DNA of 64,000 nt from Phytophthora colocasiae (lineage: Eukaryota > Oomycota > Peronosporomycetes > Peronosporales > Peronosporaceae): positions 1,513,615 through 1,577,614 of the forward strand of contig JAGKQI010000079.1 of NCBI GenBank assembly GCA_018806915.1, written 5' to 3'. The first letter of the stretch is position 1, and every line of letters starts with the position of its first letter. The notes under the pieces were generated by a model. It did not search any database, had not been told where the DNA came from, and worked only from the letters and a program-made list of their open reading frames with translations. Shown here one piece after another: positions 11,342-21,824 of the stretch. The position numbers and the translations under genes are program-made.

Positions 11342-11403
11342 CTTGTGTTCCAGGAGGCAAATGTGGAAATAAGCCCGAAGTGAGCTGCGGCAGCCCAACT
11401 TAC
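11342..11403 (-). other. Candidate leader intron of the antisense transcript (Gypsy-1A)
   Basis: On the minus strand a perfect donor GTAAGT begins at 11403, 89 nt before the antisense ATG. A pyrimidine-rich stretch with CTCAC and CTTAT branch-like motifs follows, and AACACAAG ends at 11342. The intron would be 62 nt, close to the 63-nt intron proposed in the Tc1/mariner element. A second AG 9 nt further is an alternative acceptor. This places the antisense promoter in the 3' LTR. Confidence 0.45.
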
Positions 11404-11489
11404 GTGCTGGGGGCGGATGTGGTGAAGCGAACGGAGATTTTCCCCGGAAAGACGATATCAGCCACGAAGCCGAAGAGAGCCAGAACAAG

Positions 11490-11503
11490 CGACAGGGGGG
11501 ACC
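11490..11503 (+). other. Gypsy-1A polypurine tract
   Basis: The purine-rich CGACAGGGGGGACC directly precedes the TGTGATG start of the 3' LTR, the expected place of the plus-strand primer. Confidence 0.65.
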
Positions 11504-12714
11504 TGTGATGCCCAGATCTGAGTCGAATCAGACGAGGGTACGATGGGTCCCGCCGGGGAACAGGCGGCAGGGACACCTGCGGAAGGTCAAGTGGAGCGAT
11601 GTTCGGTGGTGATCTGAGTTCTACTGGAAGGAAGAATGGGGGATTAAGGGTGCCCTGGCGCGATCGGCGATGGTGGGGTCCCGAGTGAGCACGATTTTGG
11701 CCCACGATTTACCCCGACGCCCTGGAGTCTTCTGACCGCATGATCCTGATTCCCCGGCCGGCGACGAGGCGGGATCACGCAGTGATCCTCTCCCGTTTAA
11801 GTACGAGATCAGCTCCGGATCAAGCTCAGCCCCAGGCGCGACGCAGACTCTTCGGATGGCCTGATCCGGATTCTCTGAACGACGACCAAGCGGGATCAAG
11901 TGGCGATCAAGTCCCGATTAAGTGCGAGATCAAGCTTCGGTTAAGTACGAGATCAAGCTTCGGTTAAGTACGAAATCGGCTCACGATCAGGGTTAGGGGA
12001 ACCGAGCTAAGGGATCAGCTATGTAGCCAGTGTCATGTGATCGTAGGATAGTAAATCAGGATGGGATTAGTAGGCATAGGAATAACCATAAACAGAATCG
12101 AATTTGCCCTGAACCACTCAAGTGTCTTCGCTACGCCTGGAAACGGGAACTACATTGGCCCTACAAGCGTCAAGAAGGTAAGGATACGTGACCTAGTATA
12201 GCGGTTAAGTCTGGATAATATATTGGCCAGCTTTGCCCTATCTAGTGAACTATCCTTTAAGTGCATACATCGGATCGTAAGGAATTGGTTGTTTAGCCTA
12301 AGGATCCCGTCGAATCTCGCCCCCTCAAGACCCCCGCTATCGGAAGCGGAAAACAACGGAAAGGAAGGGACTGTATCCCGAACACTGGACTATTGGAAGA
12401 CCTGGATCAAGGACCAGGCACCCGGATCAAGGCTCGAGGACTCGCCTGCGACCGGGATCAAGTACCCGAGGTGGAGTGAAGAACTTCCACGCTACCTCAA
12501 CCCCTGCGTCTCACAGGACCTTCTTCCGACCTTCAAGGCATCCTCGGAAGTCACCTGGAAGAGCGTAACCCGCCTACCGACGGGTACACAAGGTGAAACT
12601 ACACACAGCTAGATCACGGATCATCGGGGGACCCCCTCCGTTAGTCGGTGTCTGGGCGCAAGTGGCGATCGCGATCGGCCTCAACCAGATTTTGGCCAGA
12701 TCCGCTTCACCACA
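11504..12714 (+). repeat. Gypsy-1A 3' LTR (1211 bp)
   Basis: Begins TGTGATG and ends CACCACA, inverted terminal heptamers matching at 6 of 7 positions. Its last 284 bp match the 5' LTR remnant. Contains a short direct repeat (GATCAAGCTTCGGTTAAGTA twice, near 11928-11970). Right of 12714 the sequence changes abruptly to Gypsy-2 integrase code, so the end is exact. The 5-bp target duplication cannot be checked because the left end is outside the window. Confidence 0.88.
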
Positions 12715-14284
12715 CTATCATCTTCAGCTTCTGTCGATCGACAGAAGCTGCGATAGCATCCTGGACAAACCGTATGACGGCTTGTCTTCGCTGGACAAAG
12801 TCTAGCGCACCCGAGCTGAATCCTTTCAGCTTGTCGCCCTTGTCAGCAGCAGGCCCTGCCTGCTCGCTATCATCTCTCATGTCTGTGCCCAGCACAGACA
12901 TCGCGCTCTCGTTCCTGCTCGAACGAGACGTCGCACGCGTCACCGCAGCTGATAGTGTGCTGCTATCAGTTGCATTCTGCGGCGGTTCGGACGCAACCGT
13001 AGATCCTCCCCCACTTAAGGAGGAAGCTACCCCGCCGAGCATGCTCGGCAATCGTGGATGCCTCATGGCGTTCACGTAAAACGGTGTATGCCCTGTCGAG
13101 GCATGCACCGAGTTGTTGATGGCAAACTCTGCCATCGGCAAGCACTCGCTCCAATGCGGGAACGAGAGAGCGTAGCTCTTCAACGCGTCACCCAATACAC
13201 GGTTGACACGTTCGGTCTGTCCGTCCGTCTGCGGATGATCCGCAGTCGACATTGATAACTGTGAACCAAGAAGTGTAAACACGTCTTGCCAGAACCGCGC
13301 TGTGAAGCGTGGATCACGGTCCGACACAATGTCGAGCGGCATGCCATGGTGTTTGAACACCATGTCAACAAACAGTCGCGCAGTCTGCGCGGCTGTAACA
13401 GTAGCCGGGACGGCAGCAAGATGAACCATCTTGCTGAATCGGTCCACAAAGACAACGATGCCCGTCCTCCGCTTGCTGTCAGGCGGGAGACCGAAGACAA
13501 AGTCCATGGACATGGACTGCCAACACTCCGACGGAGTCGGTAGTGATTGAAGAGGAGCCTGCGAGAACTGCGCAGGCTTCACGCGTTGACATACCTCGCA
13601 AGCACGTACGTACTTGCGCACCCACTTGTATTGGTGGTGCCAGTAGAAGATACGCGTGAGAAGAGTGTATGTCTTCTCACGACCCGGATGCCCTGCCGTG
13701 GGGGCATCGTGATACTCGAACATGATCCTCAACCGGAGGTCATGATCATTCGGAACGACAATGCGATCCGAATCGATGATAACATCTTTTCGCGGTATCG
13801 GCGTCTGCGCCGGTATCGTCGCATCGTTCAGCTTGTTATACGCATGAACGATGCGCCAGCCGCCCTGTGGTTTCTTCACACAGAACGTTGGAGCACTGTG
13901 CGGGGACTTTGACTCCCGCACTTGACCTGCAACACGACGACTTTCAAAGAAGTCGTCGATCGCTTGCACTTGTTCACACGGCAGTGGCCACTGCCGTGTA
14001 ACACAGTACTTCGTGCCCGGCACGAGATCAATCTCGTGCTGTACGCCCTTATCCTTCGGAAGCTCCGAAGGAATCTCGTCCGGGAGTACATCCTTGTACT
14101 CCCGCAGAATCTCGTAATAGGGACTCGACTTCAACGAGTCCCAACTCTGCTCCTCGAAGCGTTGCTTCTTGGTCTTCGCACTGAGGGGGTCATCGCCCTC
14201 AGTGATGCCATCGACGACGAGCTGCTTCAGCTCCTCGGCTTCGCGATCCACTCTCTCGATATCCGAGAGAATGCAAATTTGTTC
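12715..14284 (-). pseudogene. pol: Gypsy-2 pol fragment (copy in unit 1): RT N-terminus fused to integrase
   Basis: Minus-strand open frame, cut at its C-terminus by the Gypsy-1 LTR and at its N-terminus by the duplication junction. From the N-terminal side: CILSDIERVDREAEELKQ, the pre-RT region, WRIVHAYNKLNDATIPAQTP of the RT fingers, then KDVIID directly joined to SDRIVVPN at 13772/13773, and the integrase. The RT palm with its YxDD box and the RNase H are absent though the frame stays open. The integrase has the HHCC finger (H in YHDAPTAGHPG, C in ACEVCQRV) and the D-D-35-E triad (MDFVFG, VSDRDP, DGQTERV). Compared with 23036-24603 it keeps the frame at 14180-14195 (GAGGGGG). Confidence 0.85.
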
Positions 14285-15880
14285 AAACATGAATCCGACG
14301 CTGACACCGGCCCCATGGTTGAGGACACCCCGATCCTGACGGCCAAGGACGATAGATTCACCGATCCATCAACGAACGAACCCGATCCGACATCTCCGGA
14401 AGGGATCGAGAACGCCGATCAGACCCACTTACACGAAAGCGGCGATTTTTCGGCCGAAGATCTAGCCGATAATCTCGCAGTAGTACCAGAAATCCAGATC
14501 TCCACCACTGAAGAAGTCAGGATTGAAGATCTACAAGTAGGAAATCCGGGATCGGCTACCCCGGAGGAGATCGGGAAACTTCGACATATTATCTGGAAGA
14601 AGCGACATCTCCTGATCGGAAAAGGAAACGCACTTCCTCCGGCGGCCAAGGGTGTTATATGCGATATCGACGTAGGTGATGCAAAGCCGATTGCACAACG
14701 AGTCCGAAAGGTGGCGCCACAGTTCCGCGAGAAAGTATCGGATCTTATCAAAGGACTCTTAGCTGCCAAGATCATTCGGCCATCGACATCGCCATGGGCA
14801 TCTCCAATCGTGGTGATCATGAAGAAGAACGGTGTAGATATCCGACTATGTATCGATTATCGGCTGGTGAACGGTCTCACGAGGCTGATGATCTACCCGA
14901 TGCACCTGCTAGAAGATCTTGACAAGGTTCTGTGGTATTGTTCATTAGACATGGCGAGTGGATTCTGGGTCGTATCAATGACCGATCGAGCTCGCGCGAT
15001 CTCAGCTTTCATCACCCCGTTCGGCCTCTTCGAGTGGAATCGCATGGCGTTCGGGCTGAAGAACGCCCCTCAGATCTATCAACGTCTTGTGGACAACGCC
15101 CTATATGGATTTTTGAAGATCTCCCAGTCAGGGAATACGGAAGACTCTACCGATGTGTTTGAATCAGGGATCCCGGAAGATCCTGGTCGCCCGTCGGTTC
15201 TAGGACGGAGATCATACATCGACGATATCTTGATCACGGCTGGAACATGGGATCAAATGTGCGATCGGGTGGAAGACCTATTGGAGGCCTGTGATAAGTG
15301 GAATCTCTCGATCAGTGTGGCGAAGAGCTTCTGGGGCATGGATAAGGTGGAATATCTCGGACACAAAGTGTCAATCGACGGATTGGAGGCAAACCCGAAA
15401 GACCTGAAGTCTCTGACGGATCTACCATTCCCTGGATCACTCCGATCCATGCAATCGTTCCTGGGAAGTTTGAATTACTATAGTCGGTTCATCGAGGATT
15501 ATGCGATCTATGCATCGGTCCTATATGAACTACGTGAGGTGGAGTTCGCAGAACTGAAGAAGCGACCAGATCTACGAAAGATCATGGATAGCACGGACCC
15601 GATCACTCGAGATCTCGTTGCGCTTAAGTCGAATCAGGATGGATCACCAGACACCTCGACCCAAAAGGGGGAGAGTACACCGGATCCCGACTTGGGGGCG
15701 ATGCCTCCCCCCTGTTCAAGCGAGATCGAAGCCAATCTGGCCCAAAAGACTAGCGACGAGAGGTGGGGTAGAGCATATAGAGCGTTTACAGCCTTGAAGG
15801 CCGAAATCGCGTCGACCCCGATCCTCCGTCACTTCGACATGGCGAAATTGCCCGTGGTGATTGTGTATGCTAGTGACTAA
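14285..15880 (+). pseudogene. pol: Gypsy-1B pol, part 1: reverse transcriptase, intact to the TAA
   Basis: Same protein as 3962-5556 but without the 1-nt loss, so fingers, palm (YIDD at 15215-15226), thumb and connection are in one frame up to TAA 15878-15880. An upstream extension of this frame into 13922-14284 is antisense Gypsy-2 sequence and has no coding meaning. The protease is missing because the duplication starts downstream of it. Confidence 0.85.
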
Positions 15881-16453
15881 GCGATTTCCGCCGCACTGAT
15901 GCAGGAACACGACCAGATCTACCACCCGGTCGCGTTTGCCAGCCGAACCTTGAAGACTAACGAGCTGAATTATAATGTTGCCGAAAAGGAGGTATTGGCC
16001 CTACTTCGGATCTTGGATCTACACTACACCTTGTTGGTGGGACGTCGGATCAAGGTCCTAACCCGACACTCAACGCTTGCCTGGCTGTTCAAGTCTCCCG
16101 GCCTCCAAGGACGTCTGGGACAATGGTCTGCTCTTCTGTCCCCGTGGACACTTGAGATCACGAAGTGTACGAAGGGAGAGGATGAAATACTGGGGACGAT
16201 CGCGGCTAATATAACGCCTAGATCGGAGATCGACGAAGCCCTGATCGCGATCGCGCCACGGAAGGAACCAAAACGTCGGATCCAGATGCCGATCCCCACC
16301 GTAGATCCTGATGAGGAGCTGTGGGTTATAAGTTTCGACGGATCGGCACGTGTGAAACGAGGAGGAGGCGCTTTCAGCGCGATCGTATGGAGTTTGCCAG
16401 AGTGGAAAGTGATCAAGGCTAGATCAGACTATGGAGAGCCTTACCGTCAATGA
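15881..16453 (+). pseudogene. pol: Gypsy-1B pol, part 2: RNase H and start of second RNase H
   Basis: Counterpart of 5557-6129 in the same frame as the RT. Carries HPVAFASRTL and SFDGSARVKRGGGA and ends at the same shared frameshift (stop 16451-16453). Confidence 0.8.
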
Positions 16454-17270
16454 AGCGGAATACCGCGGACTCTTACTGGGTCTCAGTATGATCGCACAGT
16501 TGGAACGCCGCCGTCTGGTAGTTTGCGGCGATTCGAACCTAGTGATCCGACAAGTCCGGGGCGAGATCGACTGTAAGGCGCCAGGATTGACGTTACTGAA
16601 ACAGAAGGTGCTAGATCACTTGCGGAATTGGGGAGATCATGAACTGGTCCATGTGAAGAGAGACTGGAACGGGAGTGCAGATAGCCTGGCGAGTGCCGCG
16701 CTGCAGCGAGGAAGCGGGATCGAGGTCCACGATGAGACAGATCGGCGTGATCTGATCACCCTAAATCGGCTTGACGAGGTGTTGATCCCTCGAGTTGAAG
16801 ATCGAACTGTGCAAGTGTCAGCAGTAGCCACGCGTGCAGCCCGAGCCCGACCTGAGGCCGCCGTCCTGCGAGAGGAACTGATCCGGGAGATGCGGGTGGA
16901 TCGGATCAGGCGAGCCCAGGACGAGGAGGTCTGGATCGCCGGGCTAAAGAAGTACCTGGCCGGACAGATCGCGGATCTTACTCGAGCCGAATCTGGATCC
17001 TACGCCAAGATCGCCTCCGAATACGAGGTAGATGAACAGGATCTGCTGTTTTACTGCCCACTAGGGCCGAGATCAAGTGGTGATCGCGACCGCCTGATGA
17101 GACTCGTAGTTCCAGAAACGCTGCAGCAGGATGTCCTCCACCACTACCATACGACTCTGGAAGGAGGACATCAGGATCGGACGCACTTATCAGCGGATCC
17201 GAGATCATTTCCACTGAAGAGGGTTACATCGGAGCGTGCAGCGATACGTAGGCGAGTGTGTAGACTGTGA
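16431..17270 (+). pseudogene. pol: Gypsy-1B pol, part 3: archaeal-type RNase H and linker, frameshifted at the integrase finger
   Basis: Counterpart of 6107-6895 with the catalytic EAEY, CGDSN and GSADS motifs. CATCAGGATCGG near 17169-17180 has lost GG relative to CATCAGGGGATCGG in copy A, so the frame leaves the integrase zinc finger after EGGHQ, bypasses the shared TGA (17215-17217) and stops at 17268-17270. Confidence 0.8.
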
Positions 17271-18512
17271 GACTGGAAAAGGGAGGCCCACGATCCGGGG
17301 CAAGTCGCCGGGAATCTGCAAGCGACATACCCATTTCAGATCATAGCGATGGATCACATACCCTCCCTACCCAGATCTGCCAAAGGCAACACCGAACTAC
17401 TGATCTGGGTAGATCTGTTCACGGGATATGTGATCGCGAAGGCCAGTTCCTCCCGATCAGCCCAGACCGTCGCCGAATCCTATGAAGAATGCGTGTTCCG
17501 CAGATTTGGTGCTAGTGAGATGATCAGGCACGATCGAGAACCGGGTTTCATGTCCGACTTCTTCAGATCGTTCAATAAGATCCTGGGGCAACGACAACGG
17601 GCGACGATGGCCTACCGGCCACAAGCCAATGGGACTGCAGAACGGATGGTGCAAACGGCGACTAGGGCGATCAAGATGTACGTTCAAGATCTCGATCAGA
17701 AGGACTGGGATGAATATGCGGAGAGACTGACGTTCGCTATTAACACGGCTCACGATCGGGTTCGGGGAGATACCCCCCACTATTTGGCGGTACACGGATG
17801 GGATCCGAGATCGACGTTGGAAGCAACGATCCCGATCGGATCGACCAGACGCCACGATCGCGATCCAAGACGGTGGAGATATCGGGTTCAGAGATACTAC
17901 CAGCAGTCGCGAGAACAGGTCAACGCTAGGCTACGAGACGCGATTGCAGACCGGGCCGATCGGCACAATGAGGATGTTGATCCGCATCAGATCGAAGCTG
18001 GATCACGAGTTTGGCTGTATCTAGATCGTGTGAAGGAGGGATATGCGCGCAAACTCGCTCACCTTTGGCACGGTCCGTTTCGTGTTGCGGAGAAGCTCAA
18101 CGAATTCACGATCAAGCTGGAGATCGCGGGATCTGATTACCACATCTTCCCAGTGGTCCATGTTTCTAAGCTAAAGCTGGTACGGAATTTTCCAGATCGA
18201 CCGCGGGTCGAGTTGACGGTGGATGAAGCAGATCGGCTCGATTTCGATGAGATCCTCCTTCCGGAGGATAGTTGGGTCCCAGATCTAGATGCCGATGAGT
18301 ATGAGGTCGAACGGATCTCGGACATGCGAAGTGGGAAACGAACTCGCTACGGCAGGATCTATCGTGAATTCCTGGTGCACTGGGTTGGTTACGATGAGCC
18401 GACTTGGGTCGACGAAGCTGATCTTAACTGTGGAGCCATATTGAGCGCGTTCCTACGTGATCATGCTAACCGGAATCGGTTTGGCGTGATGCAGTCACAT
18501 GAAGAAGTGTAG
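17271..18512 (+). pseudogene. pol: Gypsy-1B pol, part 4: integrase core and chromodomain
   Basis: Counterpart of 6914-8188. A further 1-nt loss near 17310 (CCGGG against CCGGGG) restores the frame, so the core from MDHIPSLPRSAK (17349) to the chromodomain is open. D-D-35-E residues are all present. One extra Ala codon (GCG near 17788) sits in HYLAVHGW. Stop TAG 18510-18512. Confidence 0.85.
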
Positions 18513-18841
18513 GAGGGGTCGGGCGAAGGTAACAGGGTTGCCTCGCCATGATCGAGGGAGCTGATGTGGAGGAGGAGCCAGATCAGAGCGAGAGTTTATA
18601 TTTGTGTATGTGCATGTGAACAGGAAAATTTTGACGTTGGAAAATGGTGATCCGGAATGTCGAGATGGAGATGAAGGGGGATCACGTTCCAAAATGATGG
18701 AGTACGATGGGAACGACGGTACGAATGGGATTACAAGAGTTACGAATGGAGATGAAAGAATGCAGGACGACCCTAGGGGTTCCAAGTCCGAGCTCGGGAG
18801 AAGCCCTGAGCCTTGCTGCAGGTGATCGAAGTTAGCACGAC

Positions 18842-21635
18842 TCACGGAGAAGCAGCCCCAGCGGGGAGTATCGAACTTGCCGATAAGGCGGGGGATCCGG
18901 GTAGCAGGGTGGTTGACCGGGTCTTGCCGGTACTGGTTACGCCACGGATCCGCCTCGTCACACTCCTCCAGAGCCTCGATCAGGTTCGCCGGCTCCGGGA
19001 CGTTCGCGTTGGGATCCGCCCGGTTAGCACGACGAGAGACCACACCGGGATACCAACGAACCACATCCACGTTCGGAATGGGGAAGTGAAGGAAGAACGG
19101 ATCCAATAGGATGTCGAGATCGAACCACTGGTTGCGCATCATAGCGGGGAAGGAGGCAAGGAATTGGCGCCAAGCAGACCCAGCCCGACTCCGCCTGGCC
19201 TTGCGAGCGACGTAATACCGCTGCAGTTCGAGATCCGCATCTTGCATGGCAGCGGTGATCTCGAGGTTATGGGTGGACTCCCAAAACGCCTGACGGTGCC
19301 GTTCCTCCAGAACGCGGTAGGTGGCAGCCACGGCCGCGAGGGGCGTTCCCTCCCTCTCATGCAGATCAAGGTCGAACGTGAGGGGACCCGGGTTCGCGAA
19401 GTCGTTCCATGGCTCCCCGAGCCAGCAGATCGAGTACGTTCACGCCCGTGATCAACTCGTTGAGGTAGCCGGTGCCGGGGTCGGCGCGAGTCCAGCCTGC
19501 ACCCGAGAAGGGAACAGCCAACCCGAAGGGATCAATAACCGTTTGCCCAAGGAGCTGGCAATCAGGCCCACGATCGAGTACTGCCTGATCACCTGCGGAT
19601 CCCATGGCTCGATGTCTGCAGCCGCAAAGGTACGCTGTCGATCGTACCCGGGGATGAAAGAGACGACGGGGAACAGAGGTGGTCGGAGCCCAAGAGGCGG
19701 AGAACCGCCGAGGGGAGGCGACGGCGGTGGCGGGGAACCCGGAGGCGATCCGGGAGACGGTGGGTCTGATCCATCCGGAGATGAGCCTGAGCCGTCCGGA
19801 GACCCCGATCCATGATCGCCAGGAGATCCACCTCTCGGAACCTGACCGGACTCGCGTCGGTGCGTCGAGATAGATCGTTGGCGACTCATGCGCAGAACCT
19901 CGTCCTCCTCGGAGTCTTCCGCCTCGTTGGAATGTTCCGATTCAACCTCAGGACTAGTCCCGTTGCTGGGTTCTGGGCTCTCGTCCTCTTCGGACGGCGA
20001 TGAGAACGGGTGCTGGGGATCGTAGTCGGAGTCGTCCTCTTCCTCGTCCTGCGGATCACCACCGACGGGGAGCGATCCAGGCTGATCCGTCGGTGCCGGG
20101 GTCGGATCAGGGGCTGGAGTGTCGGTTTCCTCCCCTCCAGCCTGCCCAGAAGCTTGATCCGCCAACGGGCTCGCCGTTGATCCTGCTGAGGTCGGGACCG
20201 CCGTTGGTGGGACGGGAAGGGTTGACCCGAGGGCTTCGGTAGCAGCAGTTCCGAGATCACGGGGGGCTGAGGAGCTCCGAGCTGGACGCTTGCGCGAGGA
20301 AGGAGGAACGGCGGGGGAAGCGGAGGCGCTTCGAGATCTTTTGGTAGCGCGAGCCGCCCGTCGGTCCGCGATCCACGAGGACAACCGAGCAGAGGAATCC
20401 TCGGCGTGATGCAGCTGTTGCTCAGCTTCAGCATAATCAGCGTCCAGTTCCTGGTGGGCCTGCCGGAGCTCTGTGTTCTGCTGTTGGAGTTGGTTGAGTT
20501 CCTGTGTCGCCGCATCCCGGGCGGAACGGGCCACGTCAAGGTCCGCGAGGGCCGATAAACGGTCTTGGGTGGCGTCGTCCAGGTCGACCTGGATCCGATC
20601 TCGATCCGTCGTGACTCGATCGAAGTCCTGCACCGCTCGATCCCGGTCGAGGCGGGCCTGATCCAGGTCTGCGACGGCCTGATCTCGCTCGGCAATGGCA
20701 GCACGATGCTGGACGGAGAGCTGGTCCCGGTCGTGTTGAACTATTTCCAGATTTCCCAAGGCGTCTGCCAGATCTTGCTCCAGACTGGAGATAGCGGCGG
20801 CGTCTGTAGCCGTGTCCGCAGGAGGAACGCATGGATCTGATGCAGGAACATCCTCCAGGGCGAGACGTGCCTGGGCCAGCTCAGCCTTACGGTCCTCCGC
20901 TTCACGTTCCAGATACGCGATCTCGGCTCGAGCGGTGAGCAACTCATTTTGGGCCCTGGTCCGCTCCAACCTCAAGTGAGCTTCTCCAGTGGAGACGTGA
21001 TCCTGGTTGCCAGGCGCGGCCGTAACGACCTGCTGACCTGGGCGTGAATCATCCCTCTGGCGGCGATCGAGGCTATGCTGAGCGAGGGTGAGGTCGTAGC
21101 GCACGGCGGCGAGTTCTCGGTCACGATCTCGGAGCCTGTCCCGAAGTTCGATCTCGGCTTCTCCGGCCTCGCGGAGTTCCGCTAGTCGGGAGTCGAGTTC
21201 CTCGAGCGCGGAATCTAGCTGCGCCTGGATCCGGGCCATTCGTTGATCGGAATCCCGTCGCTCGGCGTCATGCTGGGTTCGCTGGGCTTGCAAAGCGACG
21301 ATCGCGTCCCCACTGACGGTATCTCCGGTCCCCGACCGCAGACGGGCGATTTCGGCGTTCAGACGCAGAATCTCCTCTGCCTGATCGTCCCGAAAGCGCT
21401 CCATATCCTCCATGTCGGACCGCAACCGGCGTACGGTTTCATCCAGGTGGTCCCGATCACGACCCAGGGTCTCACACATCCGTTGGCTGTGGGCCAGCCT
21501 CGCTCGCAGGGAGACCAGTTCAGGGTTCGCACCGGGGGTGGAGAAACGCGAGGTGGTGGATTGAGCGGATTGAATCGACCGCTCACTCGAGGGGGTTCTT
21601 GGAGTCGAAGGGGGCGAAGAAGGCAGATCGGACAT
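18842..21635 (-). pseudogene. Gypsy-1B antisense ORF: coiled-coil protein, N-terminal two-thirds intact
   Basis: Copy of the 8522-11314 antisense gene. From the ATG at 21635-21633 it is open through the coiled coil, the acidic middle (PQDEEEDDSDYDPQHPFSS) and into the C-terminal domain to about 19480. There one G fewer than in copy A shifts the frame; one C more near 19417 restores it, and a 2-nt difference near 18865 shifts the last ~10 codons. Where one copy is broken the other is open, which supports one real parental frame of about 931 codons. Function unknown. Confidence 0.75.
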
Positions 21636-21662
21636 CGTAGAGGGTCGATGGTGCTTGAACGA

Positions 21663-21724
21663 CTTGTGTTCCAGGAGGCAAATGTGGAAATAAGCCCGAA
21701 GTGAGCTGCGGCAGCCCAACTTAC
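21663..21724 (-). other. Candidate leader intron of the antisense transcript (Gypsy-1B)
   Basis: Identical to the 11342-11403 candidate: donor GTAAGT from 21724, acceptor AG at 21664-21663, 62 nt. Confidence 0.45.
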
Positions 21725-21810
21725 GTGCTGGGGGCGGATGTGGTGAAGCGAACGGAGATTTTCCCCGGAAAGACGATATCAGCCACGAAGCCGAAGAGAG
21801 CCAGAACAAG

Positions 21811-21824
21811 CGACAGGGGGGACC
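21811..21824 (+). other. Gypsy-1B polypurine tract
   Basis: CGACAGGGGGGACC directly before the LTR start at 21825. Confidence 0.65.

Larger units (their letters stand above)
1..12714 (+). mobile_element. Gypsy-1A: Ty3/Gypsy chromodomain LTR retrotransposon, 5'-truncated by window edge, decayed
   Basis: Order on the + strand: end of the 5' LTR, PBS, gag, -1 frameshift signal, protease, RT, RNase H, archaeal-type RNase H, integrase, chromodomain, antisense ORF, polypurine tract, 3' LTR. The order PR-RT-RH-INT defines Ty3/Gypsy. The element lies inside Gypsy-2: sequence right of 12714 is the integrase C-terminal coding region of a minus-strand element. Broken copy: in-frame TAGs in gag (1428, 2292), a 1-nt loss near 5140, TAA at 5554, a frameshift near 6110-6129 and TGA at 6893. 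The 5' and 3' LTR ends differ at roughly two dozen of 284 positions, so the insertion is not recent. GATC is very frequent throughout. Confidence 0.93.
3962..14284. repeat. Tandem duplication, unit 1 (10,323 bp)
   Basis: Holds the Gypsy-1 segment from mid-pol to the 3' LTR plus 1570 bp of Gypsy-2. It is repeated immediately at 14285-24603 with only scattered substitutions and short indels, mostly in homopolymers. The junction shares TC with both parents (3960-3961, 14283-14284, 24602-24603). Confidence 0.92.

Noticed and set aside
8591..11383. Small + strand frames over the antisense gene
   Set aside because: They are short, mutually overlapping and without domains, while the minus strand has a long structured frame.
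285..12714. Repeat-induced point mutation (RIP) as cause of the stops
   Set aside because: RIP is a fungal process with dense C-to-T changes and loss of GC; Gypsy-1 is still GC-rich and has only a few nonsense codons.
13922..15880. 652-codon frame on the + strand fusing an unknown N-terminus to RT
   Set aside because: The first ~120 codons are the antisense of Gypsy-2 pol and the rest is Gypsy-1 pol; the fusion is a by-product of the duplication junction.
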